The notes: generated from the sequence alone by a model not told the origin. A stretch of DNA of 64,000 bases from Alloyangia pacifica (GCF_900116195.1 NZ_FOZW01000005.1:62001-126000); one strand, 5' to 3'. Positions 35,545-47,490 are shown, numbered from the stretch's first letter. Program-made: numbers and translations.

Positions 35545-36383
35545 GCCGGCCCATTTAAAACGGCCCCCTGCCTGGGTACCGTTCGATGAAATGCGCAGCC
35601 GGCATGGGCTCAGGGCGAAAGTCGGCCTCGGAAGCGCTGCAAACCTCAAGCATTTGCAAATCGAGCCTCTCAAGCATGCTTTCATATCGCTCAGGGCGTG
35701 TTGAAGTCGTATCAAGACCGCCGCGGTGCGTGGCAGGCTGCCTCGCTTTCATACGGGGCAGTCACGCCGGAAGGAGAGTTTGCGACACGTCGTCAGGGAT
35801 GCACGCGCATCGAGGATCCTTCTCCCCACCCAACCTCACATGGATCTCTTACGGCCTTGTTTCAGACGTGACCATTCTGCTCGATGTACCGCTTTGCCGA
35901 GCCGTTGGTCCTTGGCAAGTAGCGCTGCGCATCAATGTGGCGGATGGCGCAGCCTGCAGGCGATGGCCCGCCGGTCACCCGCCAGCACCGTCGGGCGATC
36001 AGAACGAGGGCGCGCCTGATCAGGCACGCACTCACCTGACCCGTGGGGCACGAGCAGCTCTTCAGCGCCCCACATCCAACGCAGCAACAAGGTTGCGACC
36101 ATTTGCGCACCAAGCGACAGAGACGCAGAAGGCCTGTGCCGCCTCGGCTTCACTTTGACCGGCGGCTCTGAATGCGGCTCTCTGCTCTCGATCATGGACG
36201 GCGGGCCGCGCATTCCGATGCGGGGTTGTCAGCCGTGCCGGCCTCAAGCCGCTTGTCAGGCCCCGCGCTAAATCTGCACAGACCCCGAGCAAGAACGTCG
36301 CTCGGTGGGCGCCCGAGCATCTCGGTGTGATTGCAGCACCGCCCCCTCCCCGAGCAAGCAAGGGGAGGGAGGACCGGCACTGG
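35545..36383. other. 839-base gap without a convincing gene
   Basis: Only short, conflicting frames are present. A minus-strand frame at 35555-35752 (65 residues, ending PAAHFIERYPGRGPF) has acceptable residue use but no ribosome site. No RNA gene or clean repeat was seen. The right edge borders the stop of the propeller/lectin gene. Confidence 0.4.
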
Positions 36384-38957
36384 TCAGATGAGAAGAAGCT
36401 CGTCGACCGGGTCGAAATAGAGAAAGTCGGTTCTCAGGGGCTCGCCTCCGTCGGGCTCCCCGACAAGCTCGATGACATCCCCGGGTGCGAGCATCAGGCC
36501 GGGGATCACATGCTCGGCGGCGGAAGCGTCGGTCACGATCCGATCGCCGGTGGTGCTGTCCCAGAGCCAGTCATCGACCTCGACGCCGTTCACCCGGACA
36601 CTCATGTGGCTGACACCATCGTTCTCGTCGTAGTAGCCGATCGTCAGATCGTAGCTGCCTGCCAGCCCGTCGAAATCATAGAGCGCGATCTGCTCTGGCC
36701 CGCCGCCGGCCTGCAGATAGGCCCTTCCCGAGGCGACATTGTTGGTGACGATCTGGAAATCCTTCACGATTTCCAAAGTCTCCGCTTCGACGAGGAAGCC
36801 GCCCGCCTGAGGCGGTGCCTCTCTGATATCGAGAAAATCGGTCCGCAGGGGCTCCCCCCCGTCGGCCATTCCGGACAAGGTGATGATGTCCCCTTCATCC
36901 AGCTCGACGAAGGTGATCAGACGCTTCATGGCCGCTTCTTTAGTAACAATGGCGCCCGCCGGATCGGCGTCCCAGTCCCACTGATCGATCACCTCGCCGT
37001 TGACGGCGACGGACATGGTGCTGTCGCCGTCGGTCTCGTCGAAGTAGCCAATCGTGAGCGTGTAGAGACCGGCCTCTCCCGAGAACCTGCCGTAAGCGCT
37101 CTGCTCGCCCGCGCCCGAGGCTTGCAGGTAGGCATCTCCGGAGGGATGCGGGTTGGTCCGCACGACGAACCCGGCTTCGATATCGAGCGTCTCCGCCTCG
37201 GTGCGCCCGACGGCGATGTCGGCGACAACCGGGGTCGGGTCACTGTACTCGACGAGGTAGCCGAAGGCCTGGTTCGGGTTTGGCGGCACGCCGTTGTCGG
37301 CCCAACTCCCATCCGCGTAGAGCGCATGCGCCGTCAGGTAGTCCTCACCCGGGGGCTCCGACCAGGCATTGTTCGGCTCCTGACCGCCCCAGTCGGCATA
37401 GGTGATCGTGCCATTGGCTTCCGTCCAGAAAACCTGGCCCGCTTCCGGTCCGCCCACCCAACGCCAGGTCCCTTCCACTTCCGCATCCGAGCCTCCCGCC
37501 CAGACGTTCGGCGGCGTGATCGAATTGATGAAGTCGTTCTCGGCCTGAGAGGTGATGGTCGCCAGGTAGCCGGGCATGCGCATGAAGACCCGACCCTCGG
37601 CATCCGCCCTTGCTTCTTCCCACGGCAAAGGCGTTTCCACATATTCGTACCAGTGCCCGTTGCCACCGTCTTCGACCTTCCATTGCACCAGATCGCCGAC
37701 GTCAAACTCCTGAAGCGTTGCGAGAAAGATGTCTGTTGTGCCGTTCGTGTCGTCAGGCACGAGGTTGGTGGCCGAGCTGCCGAAGATGAAGCTCTGCGCA
37801 CCCGGCAGAAATACTGGACCGGAACTGAAGCCATTCGCCTGAATTCCGGAATCCGTCGTGGAGAGCAGGGTCACCTGCCCGGTGACAAGGTCCTTGAGGA
37901 AGATGTCGAGCGTCCCGTTTCCATCCAGAGCGACCAGGTTGGTGGCTTCGCTGAGAAAATAGATCTTGCTCTCGTCATCAGGGAAAAACCGTGCATCCAC
38001 ACTCGACCCATTCAATTGCTGCCCGAAGGTGTCCACTGAAACCCGGGTCGTCTCACCAGTCGTCAGATCCTTGAGAAGCAGGTCCAGCGCATCGTTTGTG
38101 TCGCCTTCGACAAGGTTGCTGGTGAAGGTGGTGAACAGCACCCGAGTGCCATCTTCAGAGATGTCGTCCGGCAGGTTGTCCTCATTGCCGACGTTGCCGT
38201 CACTGTCGGTCGACACAAGGGTCAATTGCCCGGTCTCAAGTTCCTTGAGATAGATGTCGCCCCGGCCATTGTCATCGTTCGGAGCCAGGTTGCTGGCGTA
38301 GGTCATGAACGCGACCTTGCTGCTGTCAGGCGAAAAGATCGGGAAGAAGCTCCGCTGGTTGGCCTGCTCGCCATTCGTCCCTGTAGACACGCGCGTGATC
38401 TCGCCGGTGGCAAGGTCCTTGACGAAGATATCAGTGGCACCGTTGGTATCCCCTGCCACGAAGTTCGACGACAGGCTACTAAAGGCAATCTTTGTCCCAT
38501 CCGGAGAATATACCGGACTAAGGCTCGAGTAATTCCCTTCATTTCCGTAGACGTTACTCGAGACCAACGTAATCTCGCCGCTCTCGAGGTCCCTCAGGAA
38601 AATGTCAGACTGCCCATTCGTGTCCGAGGCGAGGTAAGCGTCGGAACCACTCTGAAAGGCGATCTTCGTGCCGTCAGGTGATATCGCGGGCGCGTGGCCG
38701 CTTAGCGGCACGCCTTCCGCGTTGGCCGATACAAGTACCACTTCGCCCGTGACAAGGTTCTTTGCGTAGATTTGGCCGTAGTTGGGATTGCTCTCGGGAA
38801 TTTCGAGCCCCGGGATCAGGTTGGACGAAAAGCTGTGGAAGCCAATCCAGGTGCCATCATCCGAGAGGGTCGCTTCGCCGTGCGAGCCGTCGCCCTCTTC
38901 CCCATCGCTGTTCGTGGAAACCCGTTCAACCGATACGACCTTGAGCTCCGTAACCAT
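36384..38957 (-). CDS. Beta-propeller/C-type lectin/carbohydrate-binding multidomain protein
   Basis: 857 residues. Residues 1-415 contain seven PD40-like units with a repeated core such as TDIFVKDLATGEITRVS, consistent with a seven-bladed beta-propeller. Residues about 423-572 form a C-type lectin-like domain with WAGGSD, WGGQEPNN and YADGSWAD; the EPN triplet is associated with mannose-type specificity in animal lectins. Two homologous carbohydrate-binding-like modules follow (589-712, 721-849), each with LTIGYxDE, a VNG strand and GGEPLRTDFL. ATG 38957 is preferred, with GGGAGG 7 bases upstream. There is no Sec signal peptide and no RTX repeat, so the export route is unclear. It probably binds extracellular polysaccharide. 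Confidence 0.75.
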   Translation of the reverse strand: MVTELKVVSVERVSTNSDGEEGDGSHGEATLSDDGTWIGFHSFSSNLIPGLEIPESNPNYGQIYAKNLVTGEVVLVSANAEGVPLSGHAPAISPDGTKIAFQSGSDAYLASDTNGQSDIFLRDLESGEITLVSSNVYGNEGNYSSLSPVYSPDGTKIAFSSLSSNFVAGDTNGATDIFVKDLATGEITRVSTGTNGEQANQRSFFPIFSPDSSKVAFMTYASNLAPNDDNGRGDIYLKELETGQLTLVSTDSDGNVGNEDNLPDDISEDGTRVLFTTFTSNLVEGDTNDALDLLLKDLTTGETTRVSVDTFGQQLNGSSVDARFFPDDESKIYFLSEATNLVALDGNGTLDIFLKDLVTGQVTLLSTTDSGIQANGFSSGPVFLPGAQSFIFGSSATNLVPDDTNGTTDIFLATLQEFDVGDLVQWKVEDGGNGHWYEYVETPLPWEEARADAEGRVFMRMPGYLATITSQAENDFINSITPPNVWAGGSDAEVEGTWRWVGGPEAGQVFWTEANGTITYADWGGQEPNNAWSEPPGEDYLTAHALYADGSWADNGVPPNPNQAFGYLVEYSDPTPVVADIAVGRTEAETLDIEAGFVVRTNPHPSGDAYLQASGAGEQSAYGRFSGEAGLYTLTIGYFDETDGDSTMSVAVNGEVIDQWDWDADPAGAIVTKEAAMKRLITFVELDEGDIITLSGMADGGEPLRTDFLDIREAPPQAGGFLVEAETLEIVKDFQIVTNNVASGRAYLQAGGGPEQIALYDFDGLAGSYDLTIGYYDENDGVSHMSVRVNGVEVDDWLWDSTTGDRIVTDASAAEHVIPGLMLAPGDVIELVGEPDGGEPLRTDFLYFDPVDELLLI

Positions 38958-39436
38958 GGCACATCCTCCCTTTGCCACCGTGACTGAAGTCAGTTCGACG
39001 TCGGGACACGAAAACACATCGGGCGGACGTAATATATGCGCCAGATCAATGGTGCCTCATTGCAGTGGTCAATTTCGTGCGCTGGCTTCGGCGGGATCGC
39101 TACCGCACAACGACATCCCCTCCGGCCCGGCAAAACACGGTGCCGATCACTCCTACTGCGATGGATGCCATTCGCTTTTTCGCCCACCATGGTCCCGCGA
39201 CACTCCCGAAGCGCCCTGCGCAGGTGTCGGTCTGTGCACCGGCTGGCGGTCGGCTCCTGGCCCGCGGAACGGACCGGGGCGAAGATCTGCCAGCCTCGAG
39301 GCAGATCTTTGCGACAAAGTTTTGCTCTAGCGAGGCTTAGCATCTTGCCCCGGGCAACACGCTTGCCCATGGTTCTGGCACTCAGCGGCATTGCATGTAC
39401 GTGTGCTGTCGCGAATGTGTCTTTGGGAGGACCATC
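38958..39436. promoter_or_regulatory. 479-base divergent intergenic region
   Basis: It separates the minus-strand lectin gene from the plus-strand TAXI-TRAP operon, so it should hold both promoters. No operator or promoter box was assigned with confidence. Short frames here have no ribosome sites. Confidence 0.45.
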
Positions 39437-40384
39437 ATGATCAGAACTTTCGGGCTCGGCGCATTGATCGCCGGCAGCCTCGCCGTCACCGCGCCTGCCG
39501 CGATGGCGACGGAATTCGTCAACGTGCTGACCGGCGGCACCTCGGGCGTCTACTACCCGCTCGGCGTCGCGATGGCGGACATCTACGCCAAGAACATTCC
39601 CGACTCGCGCACGCAGGTGCAGTCGACCAAAGCCTCGGTCGAAAACCTGAACCTGCTGCAGCAGGGCCGCGGCGAGATCGGCTTCGCGCTCGGCGACTCG
39701 GTGAAAGACGCCTATGAGGGCAATGCCGACGTCGGCTTCTCCAAGCCGCTCGACAAGCTGCGCGCCATTGCCGCGATCTACCCGAACTACATCCAGATCG
39801 CTGCCTCGGCCGACGCCGGTGTGACCACCGCGACCGAACTGGCCGGCAAGTCCGTCTCGGTCGGTGCCGCCAAGTCCGGCACCGAGGTCAACGCCCGCAA
39901 GATCCTCGGCGCGCTCGGCATGAGCTACGACGATCTGGGCAAGGTCGAGTACCTGCCCTTCGCGGAATCCGTGGAGCTGATGAAGAACCGCCAGCTCGAC
40001 GCCACCCTGCAGAGCTCGGGCCTCGGCTCGGCGGCGCTGAAGGACCTCTCGTCGACGCAGGACGTGTCCTACGTGTCGATCCCCGCAGAAGTGGCCGACA
40101 CGCTCGGCGCGCCTTATGCGGCAGGCGTGATCCCCGCCGGCACCTACCCCGGTCAGGACGCGGACATCCCGACGCTGGCGATCACCAACATCCTGGTCAC
40201 CAGCACCGACGTGTCTGACGAGCTGGCCTACCAGATGACCAAGCTGCTGTTCGAGAACCTCGACCAGCTCAAGGCGGCGCATGCGGCCGCGGGGGCCATC
40301 GACATCCAGAACGCGATCAAGAACTCGCCGATCCCGATGCACCCGGGCGCCGAGAAGTACTACAAGGAACAGGGTCTGATGTAA
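39437..40384 (+). CDS. TAXI-family TRAP transporter solute receptor
   Basis: A 315-residue periplasmic binding protein with a signal peptide (cleavage near AAMATEF). The TAXI signature is clear: VNVLTGGTSGVYYPLGVAMA, then QSTKASVENLNLLQQGRGEI. It captures a substrate, often a dicarboxylate or glutamate in known cases, for the fused permease downstream. ATG 39437 is placed behind GGGAGG; the frame extends upstream without one. A strong GC palindrome follows the stop. Confidence 0.92.
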   Translation: MIRTFGLGALIAGSLAVTAPAAMATEFVNVLTGGTSGVYYPLGVAMADIYAKNIPDSRTQVQSTKASVENLNLLQQGRGEIGFALGDSVKDAYEGNADVGFSKPLDKLRAIAAIYPNYIQIAASADAGVTTATELAGKSVSVGAAKSGTEVNARKILGALGMSYDDLGKVEYLPFAESVELMKNRQLDATLQSSGLGSAALKDLSSTQDVSYVSIPAEVADTLGAPYAAGVIPAGTYPGQDADIPTLAITNILVTSTDVSDELAYQMTKLLFENLDQLKAAHAAAGAIDIQNAIKNSPIPMHPGAEKYYKEQGLM

Positions 40385-40400
40385 GCAGACCTGTGCGGTG

Positions 40401-40418
40401 GCCCGGCCAAGGCCGGGC
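40401..40418 (+). promoter_or_regulatory. GC hairpin between TAXI receptor and permease genes
   Basis: GCCCGGCC and GGCCGGGC flank AA, forming an 18-base palindrome 17 bases past the receptor stop. Such hairpins often stabilise the upstream receptor mRNA or attenuate read-through so that the receptor is made in excess over the permease (inference). Confidence 0.55.
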
Positions 40419-40441
40419 TGCCTGCACGACGGGAGGACCAC

Positions 40442-42538
40442 ATGACCGGACAAACTGCGGCCGAGCACGGCCGGGCCGAGGAACTGGCCGAACTGCATGA
40501 CCCGCTGGCTTCGAGCTTTCCGCCGAGCCTGACCGGGCGTTTCCTCTTCTGGCTGGCGGTGGCCTTTTCGCTCTACCAGATTTCCATCGCCGCCCACGTC
40601 ATCGACCTGCCCAGCCAGGTGATGCGCGCGGTGCACGTCGGCTTCCTGATGGCGCTCGGCTTCCCGCTTCTGGCGCTCGGCCGCGGCTTCGGCGCGCCGC
40701 TCAGAACCTTCTGCTGGCTGCTCGCCGCCGCGGGTGTCGCCGTCGCCGCCTACCAGTGGATCGAGTACACGCCGCTGCTGATGCGCGCGGGCGATCCGAC
40801 GCTCACCGACCTCGTCTTCGGCTGCATCGCCGTCGTCACCGTCTTCATCGCCGCCTGGATGCTCATGGGCCCGGCCCTGCCGATCATCTGCGGGCTTTTC
40901 CTCGCCTATGCGCTCTTCGGACAGCATCTGCCCTCGCCGTTCAACCACCGCGGCTACGCCTTCGAGCAGGTGGTCGAGCAGATCGCCTATGGCACCGAGG
41001 GGATCTACGGTATCCCGACCTATGTCTCGGCGACCTACATCTTCCTCTTCATCCTCTTCGGCTCCTTCCTCGAGAAGGCCGGGATGATCAAGCTCTTCAC
41101 CGACGTATCGCTGGGCCTCGTCGGACACCGCATGGGCGGCGCCGCCAAGGTTTCGGTGCTGTCCTCGGGCCTCATGGGCACGATCTCGGGCTCGGGCGTC
41201 GCCAACGTGGTGACCACCGGCCAGTTCACCATCCCGCTGATGAAGCGTTTCGGCTACCGCCCGGCCTTCGCCGGCGGCGTCGAGGCAACCGCGTCCATGG
41301 GCGGGCAGATCATGCCCCCGGTCATGGGCGCCGTCGCCTTCATCATGGCCGAGACGCTGGGCGTGCAATACATCGAGGTGGTCAAGGCCGCGCTGGTTCC
41401 GGCCATCCTCTATTTCGCCGGCGCCTTCTGGATGGTCCACCTCGAGGCGGGCAAGCGCGACCTGCGCGGCCTTTCCGCCGACGAGATGCCCTCGGCCCGC
41501 AAGGCGCTGAAGGAAGGCTGGTACCTAATCCTGCCGCTGGCCGTGCTGGTCTGGCTGCTGTTCTCGGGCTACACGCCGCTCTTTGCCGGCACCATCGGCC
41601 TCGCACTCACCGGGATGCTGATCCTCGGAGCGGCGATCGCCATGGGCATGCCCTCGACCGCGGTGCGGGTGATCTTCTGGATCGTGCTCGGTGTCTGCGC
41701 CTCGGCCTTCTTCAAGTTCGGCATCAACGCGCTGCTGCTGGTGCTGGCCCTGCTCATCGCCGCCTGCGCCGCATTCAAGGGCGGGCGCGAGACGCTGAAG
41801 GTCTGCCGCGACAGCCTCGCCGATGGCGCCAAGACCGCGCTGCCGGTCGGCATCGCCTGCGCCCTTGTCGGCGTCATCATCGGTGTGATGACCCTGACCG
41901 GCGCGGCCAATACCTTCGGCCAGTTCATCGTCTCGGTGGGTCAGAACAGCCTGTTCCTCAGCCTCGTTCTGACGATGATCACCTGCATCATCCTCGGCAT
42001 GGGCATCCCGACGATCCCCAACTACATCATCACCTCGTCGATCGCCGGACCCGCGCTGCTCGATCTCGGCGTGCCGCTGATCGTCAGCCACATGTTCGTC
42101 TTCTACTTCGGCATCCTCGCGGACCTGACCCCGCCCGTGGCGCTGGCCTGCTTCGCCGCCGCGCCGATCGCCAAGGAAAGCGGCCTGAAGATCAGCTTCG
42201 AGGCGATCAAGGTCGCCGCCGCGGGCTTCGTGGTGCCGTTCATGGCGGTCTACACCCCGGCGCTGATGCTGCAGGATGGCGGCGCACTGGCGGGTGCCAT
42301 CGGCTACTGGCCCGCGGTCGCCTACATCGTGCTGAAGGCGCTGATCGCGCTCGCGCTCTGGGGCGCCAGCGTGATCGGCTGGCTCGGTCGCCCGCTGGCG
42401 GTCTGGGAGCGGCTGATCGCCGTCGCGGCCGCCTTCACCCTCGTCGCGGCGCTGCCGATCACCGACGAGATCGGCTTTGCCCTCGCGGTGGTCTTCGGGT
42501 TGCTGCTGTGGCGGCGCAAGGCCCCGGTGTCGGCATGA
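40442..42538 (+). CDS. TAXI-type TRAP transporter fused permease
   Basis: 698 residues with many transmembrane segments. It fuses the small (DctQ-like, N-terminal) and large (DctM-like) permease parts, as usual for TAXI systems. Signature regions include GTISGSGVANVVTTGQFTIP and a matching MGMGIPTIPNYIITSS-type segment near residue 520. Transport is ion-gradient driven. The gene overlaps the DUF1850 gene by ATGA. Confidence 0.92.
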   Translation: MTGQTAAEHGRAEELAELHDPLASSFPPSLTGRFLFWLAVAFSLYQISIAAHVIDLPSQVMRAVHVGFLMALGFPLLALGRGFGAPLRTFCWLLAAAGVAVAAYQWIEYTPLLMRAGDPTLTDLVFGCIAVVTVFIAAWMLMGPALPIICGLFLAYALFGQHLPSPFNHRGYAFEQVVEQIAYGTEGIYGIPTYVSATYIFLFILFGSFLEKAGMIKLFTDVSLGLVGHRMGGAAKVSVLSSGLMGTISGSGVANVVTTGQFTIPLMKRFGYRPAFAGGVEATASMGGQIMPPVMGAVAFIMAETLGVQYIEVVKAALVPAILYFAGAFWMVHLEAGKRDLRGLSADEMPSARKALKEGWYLILPLAVLVWLLFSGYTPLFAGTIGLALTGMLILGAAIAMGMPSTAVRVIFWIVLGVCASAFFKFGINALLLVLALLIAACAAFKGGRETLKVCRDSLADGAKTALPVGIACALVGVIIGVMTLTGAANTFGQFIVSVGQNSLFLSLVLTMITCIILGMGIPTIPNYIITSSIAGPALLDLGVPLIVSHMFVFYFGILADLTPPVALACFAAAPIAKESGLKISFEAIKVAAAGFVVPFMAVYTPALMLQDGGALAGAIGYWPAVAYIVLKALIALALWGASVIGWLGRPLAVWERLIAVAAAFTLVAALPITDEIGFALAVVFGLLLWRRKAPVSA

Positions 42539-42906
42539 CAGGCTGCCTGATGGCAGGGGCGATGATGCTCGCCCTCGCCGACGGCGGCAGCTTCACGCTG
42601 GAGTGGACCCATTCGGTCGAGCGCGAAGACTGGCGCGAGACCTGGGAAGTCACCGAGGACCACCGCCTCCATCTTACCGAGGCGGCGGTCAAGGGCTCGG
42701 GGGCGGGCATGGAACCCGGCCCCGGCGGCCATTTCGAGGACGGCTGGTGGGTCTGGGCTCCGGACCTGCCGCCGGTGCCCGCGCTGACCCTCGCCGCCTC
42801 GGGCGAAACGCCCTCGGCATGGACGCTCTGCGGCGAGGACTGCACGCAGCTCGGCGCCACCTCCGGCCAGCCGGTGCAGGTCGCGCCCTGCCCCGACGCG
42901 GGCTGA
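42535..42906 (+). CDS. DUF1850 domain-containing protein
   Basis: 123 residues. It begins MTGCLMAGAMMLALADGG and contains FTLEWTHSVEREDWRETWEV, the hallmark of DUF1850, plus GSGAGMEPG and FEDGWWVW. DUF1850 genes are regularly found next to TAXI-TRAP genes and presumably assist the transporter. The start overlaps the permease stop (ATGA), and its TGA overlaps the next ATG by one base. Confidence 0.88.
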   Translation: MTGCLMAGAMMLALADGGSFTLEWTHSVEREDWRETWEVTEDHRLHLTEAAVKGSGAGMEPGPGGHFEDGWWVWAPDLPPVPALTLAASGETPSAWTLCGEDCTQLGATSGQPVQVAPCPDAG

Positions 42907-44710
42907 TGCCCCGCCGCGCCGCCCTGCTGCCACGCCTGCGTTCTGCATGGAGGCTGCGCTTCGTTCTGGTCACGCTCGGCGCCCTGCTCTGCGGCGTGTT
43001 GGCCTGGCAGCTGGTGATGGCCGAGCTGCGGCAGGGGCTGGAACAGGCGCTGCTGGTCAGCCACCGTGCCCTGCAGACCGAGATCGACCGCTTCCGCTAC
43101 CTGCCGCGTGTCGCCGGCGAAGACGCCCGCATCCGAGCTGCGCTGGACGCACCCGGAAATGCCGCCGCGATCGATGCTGCCAACCGCTATCTCCAGAAGA
43201 TCGCCACGCAGACGGGTTCGGGGCGGCTCTACCTGCTGAACGACGCCGGGGTGACCATCGCCTCGTCGAACTGGAACGAGCCCGACAGCTACGTCGGCCA
43301 TGACTACAGCTTCCGCCCCTATTTCACCGATGCCCGCGCCACCGGCAACGGCGCGGTCTACGCCATCGGCGTGACCACCGGCGAGCCCGGCTATTTCATC
43401 TCGGCCCGGGTCGACGATCCCGGCCTCGGGGTGCATGGGGTGATGGTGGTCAAGATCGACCTGCGACCGCTGGAACAGGCCTGGGCCGAGACCGGTCAGC
43501 GCATCGCCGTCACCGACCGCGACGACGTGGTGTTCCTCTCCTCGGTCGCCGAATGGCGCTACCGCCCGCTGATGCCGCTGCCCGAGGATGCGCTCGCCCG
43601 GCTCGAGGCCTCGCGGCTCTATGCCCGTGCCGCGCTCGAAGCCGCCGACCCGCTGCTGCCCAAGGGCAGCGAGCTCGGCATCGGTGGTGCGGGCCGCGCG
43701 ACAACCCTGCGCGGCACCCCCTTCGAGACCGGCTGGCGGCTGCTGGCGGCAACGCCGGTCTGGCCCGCCCGCGCCGCGGCCCTTGCCACAACTGCACTTG
43801 TGCTTCTGGCCGGGCTTCTTGGTCTCGGGCTGGCCGATATGCGGCGGCACCGCCAGCGGCTGATCGCGTTGCGGCTGCGCCAGACCGAAGTGATGGAGCG
43901 CAAGGTGCGCCAGCGCACCGCCGAGCTGGCGCGCGAAATCGAGGCCCGCCGGCAGGTCGAGGACGATCTGCGCGCCACCCAGGCGACGCTGGTGCAATCC
44001 GAGAAGATGGCGGCGCTCGGGCGCATGTCCGCCGCCATCGTCCACGAGGTCAGCCAGCCGCTCGCCGCCATGGAGGCGACGCTGACCGCCGCCGAGTTCG
44101 GCCTGTCCCATGCACCCGAGAAAACCGCGGCGCGGCTGCAGTCCGCGCGCGGGCTGATCCGCCGGATGCAGCGCATGACCAAGCACCTCAAGAATTTCTC
44201 GCGGCGCGAGGCCGCTCCGCTGTCGCCGGTCGCGGTGACCGATGTCGCGCGCTCGGCGCTGGCGCTGGCCCAGCCGCGCGCCGACGCGGTGGGGGTGCAG
44301 CTGCACTTCGACGCCCCCGGAACCGTGCCGATGGTGCGGGCTGGGCACGCCCGGCTCGAACAGGTGCTGGTCAACCTGCTGCACAATGCCATCGAGGCGG
44401 TCGAGCCCGGCCATGGCGAGGTGACGCTCTCTATCGAGCGCAGCGCCGGGGAGGTCACGCTGCTGGTCAGCGACAACGGTCCCGGCATCGCTCCCGACGT
44501 GTTGCCACGGATCACCGAGCCGTTCTTTTCCACCAAGCTCGGCGGCGAGAAGCTCGGGCTTGGCCTTGCGATCAGCTTCGAGGTGGTCCAGCAGTTCGGC
44601 GGGAGGCTCGATATCCGCTCGACCCGCGGCGAGGGTGCGGAGATCGCGGTAATCCTGCCGCTGCTCATCGACGACGACGGAGGCAACGAAGAGACGCAGG
44701 AGGCCGCCGA

Positions 44711-44714
<4 letters not shown>
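42906..44714 (+). CDS. DctB-like sensor histidine kinase
   Basis: 602 residues: transmembrane helix (about 18-36), a periplasmic double-PAS-type sensor region with SNWNEPDSYVGHDYSFRPYF and GEPGYFISARV, a second helix (about 288-310), a coiled coil (315-370), HisKA with His380 in SAAIVHEVSQPLAAMEATL, and HATPase with LLHNAIEAVE and SDNGPGIAP. This is the DctB layout, in which the periplasmic domain senses the transported carboxylate. It is translationally coupled to the transporter genes before and the regulator after. Confidence 0.9.
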
Positions 44715-46015
<1,301 letters not shown>

Positions 46016-46096
46016 TCCACGCCGAAAGCGCCGCCCTGCCGGTCCGAACGCACGTAGCCTCTTGCCAAATCACGGCGCGCTGCGCATGGCATTCGG

Positions 46097-47053
46097 ATGC
46101 AAACCAGCGACGCGTCCTCCACACCCTCCATCGCCGTGCCACAGGTTGACCGCCCGCTGCTGGGCGCGGTGCTCATGCTCGGCTTCTGTGCCACGGCGCC
46201 GCTGATCGACGTTGGCTCGAAGCTCGCGACACGCAGCCTTCCCGTGGCCGAGATCACCGTGGCACGCTTCGTCGTGCAGGGCGTCCTCATGGTGGCGCTC
46301 GCATTGGTCCTGCGCATCCGCCTGCGCCTGACACCGCGTGAACTCATCCTGACCGTTGCCCGCGCCGCGCTGTCGCTGATCGCGACCATCGGCTTTGTCG
46401 GGGCGATGGTACGCATGCCGATCGCCGACGCACTGGCGATCGCCCAGATCGAACCCTTTGTCCTGATGTTCCTTGGCTGGATGCTGCTCGGCGAAAGCGT
46501 CGGTCCGCGGCGCATCCTCGCCTCCATCGTGGGGTTCGGCGGGGCGCTGCTGGTGGTGCAGCCGGGGCTCGCGAGCCACGGGGTGGCAGCGATCCTGCCG
46601 CTGATCACCGCGGTCGCCTTCGCCGGCTACATGCTGGTCACGCGGCAATTGCGCAGCCTGGCGCCTGTGGCGCAGCAGGCAACAACCGCCATCGCCGCGG
46701 TCGTCCTCGGCCTGCCCTTCCTGTGGATCCTGCCCGACAGTCTCGGCGGAGGCGCGGCCTGGCCGCAGGGTGCGGCCTGGCTTCATCTCGGCGGCATGGG
46801 CCTCGCGGCGAGCCTGTCGCATATCTTCCTGACCTATGCGCTGCGCCTCGCACCCTCCGCGCTGATCGCGCCCCTGGGCTACCTGGAGCTCGCCTCGGCA
46901 ACCGTGCTGGGCTGGCTTGTGTTCGGCGACTTCCCCGCGCCGATGGTCTGGGCGGGGATTGCGTTGATCGTCGGGTCCGGGCTCTATCTGATCCACCGCG
47001 AACAGCGGGCGCACCGGCGTCCGCAGGTTCCAGTCACATCCAGTACGATCTGA
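46097..47053 (+). CDS. EamA/DMT family transporter
   Basis: 318 residues, about ten transmembrane helices in two EamA repeats. Typical segments are AEITVARFVVQGVLMVALAL, ADALAIAQIEPFVLMFLGW and APSALIAPLGYLELASATVL. Drug/metabolite transporters of this type export metabolites or amino acids. It lies 81 bases after the DctD-like gene and may be a separate unit. Confidence 0.88.
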   Translation: MQTSDASSTPSIAVPQVDRPLLGAVLMLGFCATAPLIDVGSKLATRSLPVAEITVARFVVQGVLMVALALVLRIRLRLTPRELILTVARAALSLIATIGFVGAMVRMPIADALAIAQIEPFVLMFLGWMLLGESVGPRRILASIVGFGGALLVVQPGLASHGVAAILPLITAVAFAGYMLVTRQLRSLAPVAQQATTAIAAVVLGLPFLWILPDSLGGGAAWPQGAAWLHLGGMGLAASLSHIFLTYALRLAPSALIAPLGYLELASATVLGWLVFGDFPAPMVWAGIALIVGSGLYLIHREQRAHRRPQVPVTSSTI

Positions 47054-47490
47054 GCCGGGCCTTCGGCACGCCGCTTGCAAGGATCGTTGCCCGATACAGT
47101 CTACCGTCGGTGTGCCAGCGTCACCACAGAACGCCGCCCGAAAGTCCCGCCGACCGCGGCAATCACGGGCATCCGCGGCCCTGCGGCCGAGCTCCTGGAT
47201 AACCGGCACGACCTCGGAAACGGCAGCACAGACGAAGCGGCAACTGACCGGCCTTTCCACGGATTTCGCCCCTATTGGCAAAATCGGCAGTTAGATCAGC
47301 GTCAGAAATGTGACGACGATCGCCATGAGATCAGCGTCCGCCAAAGCCGCCCATTCCCGTTCAGGCACGCCGCTTCCGGTTGATCAGGGCACGCGCGTCC
47401 TGCGCCCCTCGCAAGGGCCAGCACCTGATGCCACGGACAGTCCCGGTCGCGCGCCCGTGGCGCTACTGCTTCGTTGGACCCCGGCTCGGA
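47054..47490. other. 437-base gap between convergent genes
   Basis: Both flanking genes point into this gap. Only short frames without ribosome sites are present. No clear terminator hairpin was found. Confidence 0.4.

Noticed and set aside
35555-35752. 65-residue frame on the minus strand
   Set aside because: Residue use is acceptable, but no Shine-Dalgarno signal or recognisable family; kept only as a remark in the gap entry.
36327-38039. 570-residue open frame on the plus strand
   Set aside because: It is antisense to the propeller/lectin gene and has no ribosome site or family.
38990-41440. 816-residue open frame on the minus strand
   Set aside because: It lies antisense to the TAXI receptor and permease genes, has a His/Arg/Gly/Asp-rich composition typical of a GC-rich shadow frame, and has no ribosome site.
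42459-44414. 651-residue open frame on the minus strand
   Set aside because: It is antisense to the DUF1850 and DctB-like genes, with Gln/His/Arg-rich composition.
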